A DNA stretch of 64,000 nucleotides from Christensenella sp. UBA7703 (GCA_002482505.1 DLGD01000030.1:84217-148216); one strand, 5' to 3'. Shown: positions 17,424 through 26,381, counted from the stretch's first letter. A program made the numbers and translations. Notes: generated by a model from the letters alone, not told the origin.

Positions 17424-17537
17424 AAGCTTGTATTTTCAGCCCAAAAACGATACACTATCAGCAGGAATTGAGAGCGACAATTCCTCTTTTCCATCGAACT
17501 GCGCGCGCATCCTTTCCGCGCCGCGAAAGAGAGAACT

Positions 17538-18191
17538 ATGAACGGATTTTATGAAAATAAAGACTACGGCTCGCTTTCCGAAAAAGTGTACCGCTTTTTA
17601 CGGGACGGGATTGCCGAAGGGCGCTATCAGACAGGCGATTGCCTGATCGAAATGAAGATTGCAGAAGAGCTCGGCGTGAGCCGAACCCCCGTGCGCGAGG
17701 CACTCAAGCAGCTCGAACTCGAAGACCTTGTCTCTTCGCACCCGAACCGCGGGGTTGTGGTCAAGAGTTTTACCACCGAAGACCTGCAGGACGTTTCCAC
17801 GATTCGACACCTGCTGGAAGGCCAGGCCGCTTTCTGGGCGGCGCAGCGCGTCAGCGAAGAACAGCTCAAAGAACTGCGCGAGGTTGTCGAGTTGATGGAG
17901 TTTTATACCGCGAAAAACGACGTTGCGCATCTGGTTGCGCTCGACACGCGCTTTCATGAACTGATCTATGAAGCCAGCGGCAGCCGCACAATCCGTCATA
18001 TCTTGGCCTCGCTGCACCACAATATTCGCAAAGCGCGGCAAAGCTCGCTGACGCTGCCCGACCGCGCGACAAATTCGCTTGCTGAGCACCTGAGTATTTT
18101 CCACGCGATCGAGCGCCGTGACGCTCCGGCGGCAAAAGAACACATGGAAGCACACGTTGCCATCGCGGCGGGAAACAGGATGAGCGAGTAG
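17538..18191 (+). CDS. GntR-family (FadR/FCD subfamily) transcriptional regulator
   Basis: A 217-residue regulator. The N-terminal winged helix shows LIEMKIAEELGVSRTPVREALKQLELEDLV, the GntR signature. The all-helical C-terminal FCD ligand domain includes DTRFHELIYEASG, with the metal-binding histidines of the class also in EHLSIFHAIERRD and HMEAHVAIA. The effector is unknown; FCD regulators often sense organic acids. A dyad at 17406-17423 may be its own operator. It is followed on the same strand by a DNA methyltransferase and a YjbR gene, but 64 nt separate it from the former, so co-transcription is only possible. Confidence 0.92.
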   Translation: MNGFYENKDYGSLSEKVYRFLRDGIAEGRYQTGDCLIEMKIAEELGVSRTPVREALKQLELEDLVSSHPNRGVVVKSFTTEDLQDVSTIRHLLEGQAAFWAAQRVSEEQLKELREVVELMEFYTAKNDVAHLVALDTRFHELIYEASGSRTIRHILASLHHNIRKARQSSLTLPDRATNSLAEHLSIFHAIERRDAPAAKEHMEAHVAIAAGNRMSE

Positions 18192-18255
18192 CCATCCCCA
18201 TCTCCCGCCTTTTTTCTTATTCACCCACTCTATTTCGATGGCGGGAGGAATCAGC

Positions 18256-19434
18256 ATGCGCATTTTCTGCACCGGTGAGCGGCACGCAAACGGAGGCCCC
18301 GGCGAATTTGTCCTTGCCCGCGCGGAAGAGGCGCTGGACACGCTTCTTGCTGAGTATCGCGGGCGCGTGCAGGTGGTCTATCTCGACCCGCCTTTTGGCA
18401 CGGGGGATGTCTTCCACAGCAAGATTGGCAAACTGACCTTGCCCACCTATCTGGACAACATGGAAGAATCCGCCTATCTTGCCTGGATGCAAAAGATCCT
18501 CTCCGGTGCAAAAGAGCTTCTTTCCCCAAGCGGTTCGCTGTATCTACACATCGACTTTCGCATGAGCGCAAAATTAAGGCTCATGCTGGACGAGTTCTTC
18601 GGCACGCAGAACTTCATGAACGAGATCGTCTGGTGCTATAAATCCGGCGGAAGGGCAACGCGATATTACCCGCGCAAGCACGACACGATCCTCTTTTACC
18701 GAAAGAGCGCAAAGGTGTTTTTTGACATCTCCGCAGTCGGCCGCCCGCGCGGGTCGGAAAAACGCAACCATATGAAGCGTTTTATCGACGAGGACGGGCG
18801 CATCTGCTTCACCATTCGCTCCGCCGGCAAGCTCTATACCTATTATGAGGATACGCCGGTGTATCCGAGTGACGTCTGGGACGACATTGAACATCTCCAA
18901 CAAAAAGACACCGAGCGCGTAGGCTATGCAACCCAGAAGCCGGAGGCGCTGCTCAATCGTGTGATTCTCGCCTCCTCCCAGCCCGGCGACCTCGTCTGCG
19001 ACCTGTTTTCCGGCAGTGGGACGACCGCAGCCGCGGCAAGTAAGCTCGGCAGACGGTTTCTCGCGCTGGACAGTTCGCCGCTCGCGCTGTATACCCTCCG
19101 CGCGCGACAGCTGAAGTCCGCCAGCGCGCACTCTCTGCTGGAAGGTGAAAGTGAGCTTGTGCTCCGCTATCCCGCCGACGAAACCCCCGGAAAGGTTTCG
19201 CTTAAACGCGTAGCGCAGCGTGGCAAGCAGATGCTCTTGCTGGAAAGTGCTTCATTTGCCCCCGCCTACCCGCTCGTCTATGCGGCGGTCGGGACGGAGG
19301 AATCCGGCGAGTTTCATCCGAGCTCGACCGATTGCAAACCAAAGTTGCCACTGCTTCTGCCGATTGATAAAATCGAAGAACCCGTGCTGCAGATCGTCGA
19401 TGCGCTCGGGCACATGGCGTTTTTTCGAGTTTGA
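18256..19434 (+). CDS. Solitary DNA methyltransferase (N6-adenine/N4-cytosine, beta class)
   Basis: A 392-residue protein. Catalytic motif IV (YLDPPFGTG) lies at the N-terminus, a target-recognition region follows (KSGGRATRYYPRKHDTILFYR), and the SAM-binding motif I (CDLFSGSGTTAAAASKLG) comes after KPEALLNRVI. This IV-TRD-I order defines the beta class. The ATG at 18256 has GGAGG seven nt upstream and is chosen over the ATG at 18238. About 100 residues after motif I do not resemble the catalytic core. No restriction endonuclease gene is adjacent, so it is probably an orphan methylase. The next gene encodes a YjbR-fold protein 23 nt downstream. Confidence 0.88.
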   Translation: MRIFCTGERHANGGPGEFVLARAEEALDTLLAEYRGRVQVVYLDPPFGTGDVFHSKIGKLTLPTYLDNMEESAYLAWMQKILSGAKELLSPSGSLYLHIDFRMSAKLRLMLDEFFGTQNFMNEIVWCYKSGGRATRYYPRKHDTILFYRKSAKVFFDISAVGRPRGSEKRNHMKRFIDEDGRICFTIRSAGKLYTYYEDTPVYPSDVWDDIEHLQQKDTERVGYATQKPEALLNRVILASSQPGDLVCDLFSGSGTTAAAASKLGRRFLALDSSPLALYTLRARQLKSASAHSLLEGESELVLRYPADETPGKVSLKRVAQRGKQMLLLESASFAPAYPLVYAAVGTEESGEFHPSSTDCKPKLPLLLPIDKIEEPVLQIVDALGHMAFFRV

Positions 19435-19457
19435 ACCATAGATCATAGGAGGAAGGC

Positions 19458-19817
19458 ATGCGAGATTGGATCAGCGACTATTGCCAGCAAAAGCGGGGCG
19501 TTACGCAGGAGTTTAAAGCCGCCTGGAATGCAAACCTGCATCTCATCGGCGGAAAAATCTTCGTTATGCTCGGTGAATACAAGGATGGAAGGCCGCTCTT
19601 GACAGTTAAGATGGAGCCTGCGTTTTCCGAATTGTTGCGCGCGCAATATCCCGACGACATCATCCCCGGATATTATACCGATAAGAACCACTGGAGTTCG
19701 CTCTTCTTGGACAGCAGTGTGCCGGACGATGTTGCCCGCGCCATGCTGGATAACGGATATGAAACAACACTTGGCACCTTGAGCAAAAAAGCGCAGGCGC
19801 AGATCCGCGCGCTCTAA
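19458..19817 (+). CDS. MmcQ/YjbR family protein
   Basis: A 119-residue protein with the YjbR pattern: an N-terminal helix, IGGKIFVMLGEYKDGRPLLTVKMEP (the beta-sheet core), then PGYYTDKNHWSSLFLD and a C-terminal helix with ETTLGTLSKKAQAQI. YjbR proteins have a CyaY-like fold with a predicted DNA-binding role and no settled function. It begins 23 nt after the methyltransferase stop, with AGGAGG-type sequence before the ATG, so the two are probably one operon. A terminator follows. Confidence 0.9.
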   Translation: MRDWISDYCQQKRGVTQEFKAAWNANLHLIGGKIFVMLGEYKDGRPLLTVKMEPAFSELLRAQYPDDIIPGYYTDKNHWSSLFLDSSVPDDVARAMLDNGYETTLGTLSKKAQAQIRAL

Positions 19818-19833
19818 CCGTTATCAATTTTCG

Positions 19834-19853
19834 CGCCCGCATGGGCGTTTTTT
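19834..19853 (+). terminator. Intrinsic terminator after the methyltransferase-yjbR operon
   Basis: CGCCC/GGGCG stem with a GCAT loop and a U-rich tail of six T. Confidence 0.85.
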
Positions 19854-19872
19854 GTGTGATTTTTGCGCTTTA

Positions 19873-19913
19873 CTGAACATCCTGTTCAGAATAGCACAAA
19901 ATCAAATTGTGCT
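19873..19913. promoter_or_regulatory. Two tandem inverted repeats upstream of the flippase gene
   Basis: CTGAACA-TCC-TGTTCAG (19873-19889), then AGCACAA-N7-TTGTGCT (19893-19913). Neither is followed by a U-run, so they look like protein-binding dyads rather than terminators. The next gene starts 72 nt downstream. Confidence 0.4.
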
Positions 19914-19984
19914 TCATGATAAGTTCACGTTTTAGCCCATTCTGACGATGGCAATCTATGATCGTTTCTAGTATGATTTGATAG

Positions 19985-21121
19985 ATGGATACGATAACGA
20001 ATGAAAAAGCGCCCGAGTGCGCAACAACACCCGAAAACGGGAAGAACAAAAAGAGCAGCAAGCGCCTGCGCGTCTTTAGTATGCTCTTGATGCTGGCGTT
20101 GATCGGCGTGACGCTTTATGTCATCTTCCGTGATACGTCACTTGGCGAGCTTTGGTCCGCCGTGCAGTCCTGTGATCCGCTTTGGCTTGCGGCGGCGCTC
20201 GGCGCGTCTCTGTTTGCGTCGCTCATGTTTGGCGTGGCGCTGCATCTTGCGCTACGGGTGCTCTATGGAAAACCGATTTCGTTGAAGCGCAATATCGGCT
20301 TTGGATTCATCGGGCAATACTACACCGCGGTCACCCCCGCCGGTGTTGCGGGGCAACCGATGCAGCTATACTATATGCTGGCTTACGGGGTGGAGGTGTC
20401 CTATGCTTCTCTCTCGCTCCTCTTGGTCAACGCGGCGCATCAGCTTGTTGTGCTATTGATTCCGACCGTTCTGTTCCCGTTTCGCGCGGGTCTGATCCTT
20501 GATAACCTCGGCGCGTTCCTGTGGTTGTTTATCCTTGGTTCCTTGATCAACATCGGGCTCATCCTGTTCCTGCTGTTTGCAATGTTCTCGAAAAATTTCG
20601 CGGGACGCATCGTGCACAAAGTGATTGGGCTTTTGACCAAGATTCGCATCGTGAAGTATCCGGAGAAAATCGAGAAGCGCGTGTCCGAGCAGATTGCGCT
20701 CTATCAAAAAGGCGCTGAAGTATTCAAAGCGCATAAGTGGCTGCTCGTTGCCGAGTTGTTCTCCTATATGCTTCTGCTTGGAAGCCAGTTTGTGATTCCG
20801 TATTTCATCTATCGCGCATTCCACCTGACCGCGTTCGGCATGATCGATTTCATCGCACTGCAATCTGTGCTGTACCTTGCGGTTTGCTTCCTGCCGATTC
20901 CCGGTTCGGCCGGCGCGAGCGAGAGCGGCTTCGTTCAGCTCTTTCGTGTGCTGTTTCACAGCGCGATCATCGTACCGGCGATGCTGCTTTCCCGCGTGGC
21001 AAGCTTCTATTTCATCCTGATTCTGAGCGGGCTTGTCTCGCTTACAATGCACCTTGTACACTCCTATCGGCAAAAGCATCTGCCTAAGCCGGTAGAACCC
21101 GAACCTGAAATTCAGGAATAA
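19985..21121 (+). CDS. Flippase-like integral membrane protein (UPF0104/LPG synthase TM domain)
   Basis: A 378-residue protein with a soluble charged N-terminus of about 25 residues and then about eight hydrophobic segments. The family signature GFGFIGQYYTAVTPAGVAGQPMQLYYM is present (read in parts: IGQYYTAVTPAGVAGQP), and near the end PIPGSAGASESGFVQLF. Relatives are the membrane half of lysyl-phosphatidylglycerol synthases (MprF) and glycan-lipid flippases; there is no aminoacyl-transferase domain here. The substrate is unknown. It stands alone between two terminators, with dyad sequences upstream. Confidence 0.88.
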   Translation: MDTITNEKAPECATTPENGKNKKSSKRLRVFSMLLMLALIGVTLYVIFRDTSLGELWSAVQSCDPLWLAAALGASLFASLMFGVALHLALRVLYGKPISLKRNIGFGFIGQYYTAVTPAGVAGQPMQLYYMLAYGVEVSYASLSLLLVNAAHQLVVLLIPTVLFPFRAGLILDNLGAFLWLFILGSLINIGLILFLLFAMFSKNFAGRIVHKVIGLLTKIRIVKYPEKIEKRVSEQIALYQKGAEVFKAHKWLLVAELFSYMLLLGSQFVIPYFIYRAFHLTAFGMIDFIALQSVLYLAVCFLPIPGSAGASESGFVQLFRVLFHSAIIVPAMLLSRVASFYFILILSGLVSLTMHLVHSYRQKHLPKPVEPEPEIQE

Positions 21122-21144
21122 TCGTAAATAACGCAAAACAAACA

Positions 21145-21180
21145 GCCTCCCTGATGCATATCAAGGAGGCCGTTTTTTTT
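21145..21180. terminator. Bidirectional terminator between the flippase gene and dnaJ
   Basis: GCCTCC/GGAGGC stem with a 14-nt loop. On the plus strand it is followed by CG and eight T. On the minus strand the tail is TGTTTGTTTTG. It separates converging transcripts. Confidence 0.85.
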
Positions 21181-21189
21181 GTTAGTGTC

Positions 21190-22335
21190 TTATTTCTTCG
21201 AGCCGTTTCGCCCAAAGCTTTTTTTGCCGTTTCTGCCTTCCGCGCCTTCGCCGAATGATTCGGCGAGCTGCTCTAAAAGCTTTTTCTGCTCATCGGTCAG
21301 GTGCTTGGGCACCTCGACGGTTACGGTGACCAGCAGGTCGCCTTTGCCGCTTGCGTTGAGCCGCTGGATGCCCTGCTCACGCAGGCGATAGGTCGATCCT
21401 GTCTGCGTTCCGGCGGGAATCTGATACTTGACGCTCTCTTTCAGCGTCGGTACCGTCAGGCTGCCGCCAAGCGCCGCCATGGTGTAAGAGATCGGCATCT
21501 CCAGATAGAGATCAAACCCCTTCCTCGTGAACTGCCTGTGAGAGCGCACGCTGATGGTCACATACAGGTCGCCATTCGGGCCGCCGCGGTGTCCCGCGCT
21601 GCCCATGCCGCGCAGGCAGAGGCTCTGGCCGTTGTCAATGCCGGCGGGAATCTTGACCGTCTTTTTGAGGTTTTTGCGCACGCGTCCCGTCCCGCGACAA
21701 TCCGCGCAGGGATCGGCAATCACTTTTCCGGTGCCTTTGCAGTTGGTGCAAGGGCGCGTGGATGTAAAGGAACCGAGAATTGTGCTCTGTTGCGTGCGCA
21801 CCTGCCCTGTACCGTTGCAGGTCTTGCAGGTCACAGGCTCGGTTCCCGGCTTTGCGCCGGAACCGTGGCACGTTTCGCAGGTTTCCTCACGAGGAATCAT
21901 GATTTCTTTTTCTACCCCGAATGCCGCTTCTTCAAACGTAATGGTCAGGTTATAGCGCAGATCGTCACCCGTAATTGGGCCGTTTCGCGTCTGCCCGCCG
22001 CCAAATCCGCCGAAACCGCCGCCAAACATCTGACCCAAAATATCGCCAAAGTCGCCAAACCCGCCGAATCCGCCGCCCGAAAACGGGTCTTGCCCGCCCA
22101 TGCTGGGGTCGAATGCCGCGTGGCCAAACTGGTCATACTTTGCGCGCTTGTCCGCGTCAGAGAGAATCTCTGCCGCTTCGTTGAGTTCCTTAAACTGCGC
22201 TTCCTTGGCTTTGTCGCCGGGATGCAGGTCGGGGTGGCACTCCTTCGCTTTCTTGCGGAACGCGCTTTTGATCTCGCTTTCCGTCGCGGTTTTACTCACA
22301 CCCAATAATTCGTAATAATCGCGTTTGTCTGCCAA
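21190..22335 (-). CDS. dnaJ: Chaperone protein DnaJ
   Basis: A 381-residue co-chaperone that stimulates DnaK ATPase. The J domain carries HPD (KECHPDLHPGD). A Gly/Phe-rich linker (FSGGGFGGFGDFGDILGQMF) follows, then four CxxCxGxG zinc motifs (CETCHGSG, CKTCNGTG, CTNCKGTG, CADCRGTG) and the substrate-binding C-terminal domains. It ends in a Gly/Lys-rich tail. It is the last gene of the hrcA-grpE-dnaK-dnaJ operon, separated from dnaK by a gap holding a strong hairpin. Confidence 0.97.
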   Translation of the reverse strand: MADKRDYYELLGVSKTATESEIKSAFRKKAKECHPDLHPGDKAKEAQFKELNEAAEILSDADKRAKYDQFGHAAFDPSMGGQDPFSGGGFGGFGDFGDILGQMFGGGFGGFGGGQTRNGPITGDDLRYNLTITFEEAAFGVEKEIMIPREETCETCHGSGAKPGTEPVTCKTCNGTGQVRTQQSTILGSFTSTRPCTNCKGTGKVIADPCADCRGTGRVRKNLKKTVKIPAGIDNGQSLCLRGMGSAGHRGGPNGDLYVTISVRSHRQFTRKGFDLYLEMPISYTMAALGGSLTVPTLKESVKYQIPAGTQTGSTYRLREQGIQRLNASGKGDLLVTVTVEVPKHLTDEQKKLLEQLAESFGEGAEGRNGKKSFGRNGSKK

Positions 22336-22424
22336 CGCCCGTCACCTCTCTATCGGGAAGCGTTTTGTCTTTTTCCCTGCTCCCCGGTTTCCGCTTTGAG
22401 TATTCTAGCAAATGATTCCGACAA

Positions 22425-22451
22425 GGAGGCGCAAGCCTTTGTTGCGCCTCC
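22425..22451 (-). promoter_or_regulatory. Strong hairpin between dnaK and dnaJ without a U-run
   Basis: Perfect 10-bp stem GGAGGCGCAA/TTGCGCCTCC with a 7-nt loop in the 155-nt dnaK-dnaJ gap. The 3' side lacks a U tract, so it resembles a partial terminator, a processing site or a stabilising element that would lower or uncouple dnaJ expression. Confidence 0.6.
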
Positions 22452-22490
22452 CTGTTGGTTTATTTGTTTTGTCTTCTTGGTGCGCTGTGA

Positions 22491-24338
22491 TTACTTGTTG
22501 TCATCAACGACTTCGTAATCCGCGTCTACCACGTTGTCTTTGCCTGCGTTGGGATCGGTGTAACCGCCCTGCGCGTTGGGATCAAACCCCGCGCCGCCTG
22601 CCTGCTGCTGCGCCTGCTCATAGACCTTGCCAAAGACGCTGTAGCTCACCTCGGTGAGGCTTTCCGTCGCGGTCTTGATCATCTCCACGTCGCCGCCTTC
22701 GATGGTCTTCTTGAGGTCGGCAATCGATTTTTCGATCTGCTCCTTGCCGGAGGCGTCGATCTTGTCGCCCATCTCTTTGAGGCTGCGCTCGGTGGTGTAG
22801 ATCAGTTGATCCGCATGGTTTCTGGTCTCGACCTCATCCTTGCGCTTCTTGTCCTCGTCTGCAAACTTCTCCGCTTCGTTGACCGCGCGCTTGATCTCGT
22901 CCTCGTTGAGGTTGCTCGAAGCGGTGATGGTCACGTTCTGCTGGTTGCCGGTGCCGAGGTCTTTTGCCGTCACGTGGACGATGCCGTTTGCGTCGATGTC
23001 AAAGGAAACCTCGATCTGCGGCACGCCGCGGGGTGCGGGCGCAATGCCGGTGAGCTGGAATCTGCCGAGGGTTTTGTTGCCCTGGACCATGCCGCGCTCG
23101 CCCTGAAGCACGTGCACTTCAACGCTGGTCTGCCCGTCCGCCGCGGTGGAGAAGATCTGGCTCTTCTTCGTGGGGATCGTGGTGTTGCGCTCGATTAGCT
23201 TCGTGAACACGCCGCCGACGGTCTCGATACCGAGGGAAAGCGGGGTGACGTCCAGAAGCAGAATATCCTTGACTTCGCCGCCGAGCACGCCGCCTTGAAT
23301 GGAAGCGCCGATGGCGACACATTCGTCCGGGTTGATACCCTTGAACGGCTCTTTGCCGGTGATCTTCTTAACCACATCCTGCACAAGCGGGATGCGGGAG
23401 GAACCGCCGACGAGGATGACTTTGTCCACCTGGGATGCGGAAAGTCCCGCGTCGCTCAAGCATTTCTGCATGAGGGTTCTGGTCTGCTCAACGAGGTCGT
23501 TGATCAGCTCGTTGAACTTCGCGCGAGTGATGGTGATATCAAGGTGCTTCGGGCCCGACTTATCCATCGTGATGAACGGCAGGTTGATCGTGGTCTGGGC
23601 CACGCCGGAAAGGTCGATCTTCGCCTTTTCGGAAGCTTCCTTCAGGCGCTGAAGCGCCATCTTATCCTGCCTCAGGTCGATGCCGTTGTTCTTTTTGAAG
23701 TCGTCGGCAATATAGTCCATGATCAGCTGGTCGAAGTCGTCGCCGCCGAGACGGTTATTGCCCGCGGTTGCGAGAACCTGGAACACGCCGTCGCCGATTT
23801 CAAGGATCGAAACGTCGAACGTGCCACCGCCAAGATCGTAAACCAGAATTTTCTGGTTGTTTTCTTTATCCATGCCGTAGGCAAGCGCTGCCGCCGTCGG
23901 CTCGTTGATGATGCGCAGGACTTCGAGGCCCGCAATGCGGCCCGCGTCCTTGGTTGCCTGGCGCTGGCTGTCCGTGAAATACGCCGGAACGGTGATGACC
24001 GCCTGCGTAACGGTTTCGCCGAGGTAGGCTTCCGCGTCGGTCTTGAGTTTTTGCAGGATCATCGCAGAGATTTCCTGCGGGGTGTAGTCCTTGCCCTCGA
24101 TGTGAACCTTGCGGGAAGTGCCCATGTCACGTTTGATGGACGCGATGGTGCGATCCGGGTTCGTGATGGCCTGACGCTTGGCAATGTTGCCAACCATGCG
24201 CTCGCCGTCTTTAAACGCAACCACGGAAGGCGTGGTGCGCATGCCTTCGGAGTTGGGGATGACGACCGGTTCGCCGCCTTCAAGGAAGGCGACACAGGAG
24301 TTGGTCGTGCCGAGGTCGATGCCGATAATTTTGCCCAT
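22491..24338 (-). CDS. dnaK: Chaperone protein DnaK (Hsp70)
   Basis: A 615-residue Hsp70. The nucleotide-binding domain starts with KIIGIDLGTTNSCVAFLEGG, with VPAYFTDSQRQATKDAGRIAG, YDLGGGTFDVSILEIGDG and ILVGGSSRIPLVQ further on. The substrate-binding domain and helical lid follow, ending DADYEVVDDNK. It folds and protects proteins with GrpE and DnaJ, both encoded in the same operon. GGAGGATACTACTT precedes the ATG. Confidence 0.98.
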   Translation of the reverse strand: MGKIIGIDLGTTNSCVAFLEGGEPVVIPNSEGMRTTPSVVAFKDGERMVGNIAKRQAITNPDRTIASIKRDMGTSRKVHIEGKDYTPQEISAMILQKLKTDAEAYLGETVTQAVITVPAYFTDSQRQATKDAGRIAGLEVLRIINEPTAAALAYGMDKENNQKILVYDLGGGTFDVSILEIGDGVFQVLATAGNNRLGGDDFDQLIMDYIADDFKKNNGIDLRQDKMALQRLKEASEKAKIDLSGVAQTTINLPFITMDKSGPKHLDITITRAKFNELINDLVEQTRTLMQKCLSDAGLSASQVDKVILVGGSSRIPLVQDVVKKITGKEPFKGINPDECVAIGASIQGGVLGGEVKDILLLDVTPLSLGIETVGGVFTKLIERNTTIPTKKSQIFSTAADGQTSVEVHVLQGERGMVQGNKTLGRFQLTGIAPAPRGVPQIEVSFDIDANGIVHVTAKDLGTGNQQNVTITASSNLNEDEIKRAVNEAEKFADEDKKRKDEVETRNHADQLIYTTERSLKEMGDKIDASGKEQIEKSIADLKKTIEGGDVEMIKTATESLTEVSYSVFGKVYEQAQQQAGGAGFDPNAQGGYTDPNAGKDNVVDADYEVVDDNK

Positions 24339-24446
24339 AAGTAGTATCCTCCAAGTATTTGATCAATATTTATCTCTAAACTTTATTTTGAAAACAGCAC
24401 TGTTGCTGTGTTCATCGTGTTTTTGCAAATAGCTTTCGGAAGCGGA

Positions 24447-25031
24447 TTATTCCGCGACCTTTACCATGCAGTGGCGGATGATGCGGTCTCCCATGCGGTA
24501 GCCCTTTTGGAACACCACGACGATCTCTCCGCTCTCCTTGCCCTCCACCTTTTCGCGCATAACCGCTTCGTGCTTGGTGGGGTCAAACTTGCAGTCGTTT
24601 TCAATCTCTTCCAGCCCGAGTTTTTTCAGCGAATCGAGCATCTGGCGCTGCACCATCGCAATGCCTTCGCGAAAGCTTGCGTTTTCCGCAGGGATTGCGT
24701 CCAGCGCGCGCTCCAGATTGTCCAGCGCGGGAAGAAGTTCCTTCACCGTGTCGCGTTTCCCCTCTTCATAGCTATCGAGGCGAATGCTTGCGTTTCTGCG
24801 GCGGAAGTTGTCAAAATCCGCCTGAATGCGCTGCAGGAGCGTGACGGTCTCATCCTTCTCCTTGGTGATTGCCTCAATGTGCGCCTTGGCAGCCGCGAAT
24901 TCTTCCGCAGTGAGCGTATAGGATTCCTGCTCGGACGCGGCTTCTTCCACAACGGCCGGTTCGGGGTTTTGCGTGGTATCCTTCTGGATCGTTTCGTCTA
25001 CGGTTTCGTGTTTGTCATTCTTCTTGGTCAA
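24447..25031 (-). CDS. grpE: Nucleotide exchange factor GrpE
   Basis: A 194-residue protein with an acidic N-terminal region, a long dimerising helix (LLQRIQADFDNFRRRNASIR) and the C-terminal beta domain with DPTKHEAV and VVVFQKGYRMGDRIIRHCMVKV. It exchanges ADP for ATP on DnaK. Translation most likely starts at the TTG at 25031, which has AAGGAGA at proper spacing; the longer frame reaching 25076 adds an unconserved stretch without such a site. Confidence 0.93.
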   Translation of the reverse strand: MTKKNDKHETVDETIQKDTTQNPEPAVVEEAASEQESYTLTAEEFAAAKAHIEAITKEKDETVTLLQRIQADFDNFRRRNASIRLDSYEEGKRDTVKELLPALDNLERALDAIPAENASFREGIAMVQRQMLDSLKKLGLEEIENDCKFDPTKHEAVMREKVEGKESGEIVVVFQKGYRMGDRIIRHCMVKVAE

Positions 25032-25085
25032 TGTTCTGTCTCCTTGTCCGTTCTCACAATGCGGCAGTAAGCGCAATGCGTTTCC

Positions 25086-26120
25086 TTATTCGTCGTCCTG
25101 GTCAGTGCTGAGCATCTCGCTGAGGCTCATTCGCATATATTCCAGAACGGAGATCACTTTACTGTAGTTCATGCGCGTGGGTCCGATGATTCCAAAGGAA
25201 CCAAGCGGTTCGTCGCCAACTTGATAGGTGGCGGTCACGATGCTGCAATCCTTAAACATTTCGTCTTCGTTCTCGTTGCCGATCGTGATTGAAAACTCCA
25301 GCTTACTCGCGCGCTTGAGCATTTCATAGAGCATGCTCCTTCCCTCAACCGCGGCTAAGAAGGTCTTTGCTTTGTTCATGTCGCTGTATTCGGGATAATG
25401 CAGCATGTTGGTCGCACCGGAAAGCTGCACATTCGGTGAATCCGGCGCCATCTTACGCTCGATCGCTTCCACGACGGAGCAAAGGAATGCGCGCCGCTCG
25501 TAGAGTTCTCCGCTCATTTCGCTTGCAATCCGCTCGCCGATTTGATCCATCCGGCAGTCATAAAATCGTTCCGTCAAAAGCCGCGAAATGCGCTCCAGCT
25601 CTCCCGTACGGATGTCCTCTGGCACACGGATGATCGCGTCTTTTGCAAAACCTGCCGTGGTGACGATGACCACCAGCGCGCGCCCTTCGCGCAGGGGAAC
25701 GAGTTGGATGTGCCTGAGGCGATTTGCCGCAAGCATGGGCGGCATCACCATCGCGGTGTAGTTTGTCACCGCGGAGAGCGCCTGCGCCGTTTGCTTCATT
25801 ACGGATTCGACTTCGTCCAGCTTTGCGCTCATATGCGCCCGGATGAGCTTGATCTCATCGTCGGAAAGCGCGGCTTTTTGCATCATCTGGTCCACATAGA
25901 GCCGATATGCTTTGTCCGAGGGAACGCGCCCTGCGGAGGTATGCGGCTGCTCCAGATAGCCCAGCTCTTCTAGGTCTGCCATCTCGTTTCGGATGGTTGC
26001 GCTCGAAAGGTTGAACTCCTCATGCTTGCTGATCGCACGGGAACCGACCGGAGACGCGGACATGATGTATTCATCGATGATCGCTTTGAGAATGCCAAGT
26101 TTTCTTGCATCCAGTTCCAT
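25086..26120 (-). CDS. hrcA: Heat-inducible transcription repressor HrcA
   Basis: A 344-residue repressor of class I heat-shock genes, which binds the CIRCE element and needs GroEL for activity. The winged helix is at the N-terminus (YIMSASPVGSRAISKHEEFNLSSATIRNEMADLEELG, read in pieces: PVGSRAISK, SSATIRNEMADLEELGYL), followed by the conserved PHTSAGRVPSDKAYRLYVD. The C-terminal GAF-like domain ends with GPTRMNYSKVISVLEYM. It is first in the operon, and a perfect CIRCE lies upstream, so it represses itself. Confidence 0.97.
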   Translation of the reverse strand: MELDARKLGILKAIIDEYIMSASPVGSRAISKHEEFNLSSATIRNEMADLEELGYLEQPHTSAGRVPSDKAYRLYVDQMMQKAALSDDEIKLIRAHMSAKLDEVESVMKQTAQALSAVTNYTAMVMPPMLAANRLRHIQLVPLREGRALVVIVTTAGFAKDAIIRVPEDIRTGELERISRLLTERFYDCRMDQIGERIASEMSGELYERRAFLCSVVEAIERKMAPDSPNVQLSGATNMLHYPEYSDMNKAKTFLAAVEGRSMLYEMLKRASKLEFSITIGNENEDEMFKDCSIVTATYQVGDEPLGSFGIIGPTRMNYSKVISVLEYMRMSLSEMLSTDQDDE

Positions 26121-26196
26121 ATTCCGCTGCCTCCTTTCGAAAAAAGTGCTGCGCGCAACCTGCGGCAGTCTGTTTGTCTCGTTGAAATTCGTGTTG

Positions 26197-26223
26197 TTAG
26201 CACTCTATTTTGTCGAGTGCTAA
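26197..26223. promoter_or_regulatory. CIRCE element (HrcA operator)
   Basis: Exact TTAGCACTC-N9-GAGTGCTAA, placed immediately downstream of the hrcA promoter where bound HrcA would block initiation. Confidence 0.97.
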
Positions 26224-26234
26224 CCCATGAGAAA

Positions 26235-26263
26235 AATTTAGCACTTACGCGATTTGGTGTCAA
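26235..26263 (-). promoter_or_regulatory. Promoter of the hrcA-grpE-dnaK-dnaJ operon
   Basis: Minus strand: perfect -35 TTGACA (26258-26263), 17-bp spacer, -10 TAAATT (26235-26240). CIRCE starts about 11 nt after the -10. Confidence 0.85.
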
Positions 26264-26381
26264 GTAAGTGCTGTATCAAAAATGTGACATTCCAGTGAAT
26301 TCACCCTTGTCGGGTGTGGTGTGCGAATTTCCTAAACACAAGTGGATCATTTGATGCTTATTCCACGAATGGCAGTACCCT

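Noticed and set aside
17153..17494. 113-codon minus-strand frame upstream of asp23
   Set aside because: No conserved pattern or ribosome binding site; it overlaps the promoter and operator region.
23295..24344. 349-codon plus-strand frame opposite dnaK
   Set aside because: Shadow of dnaK.
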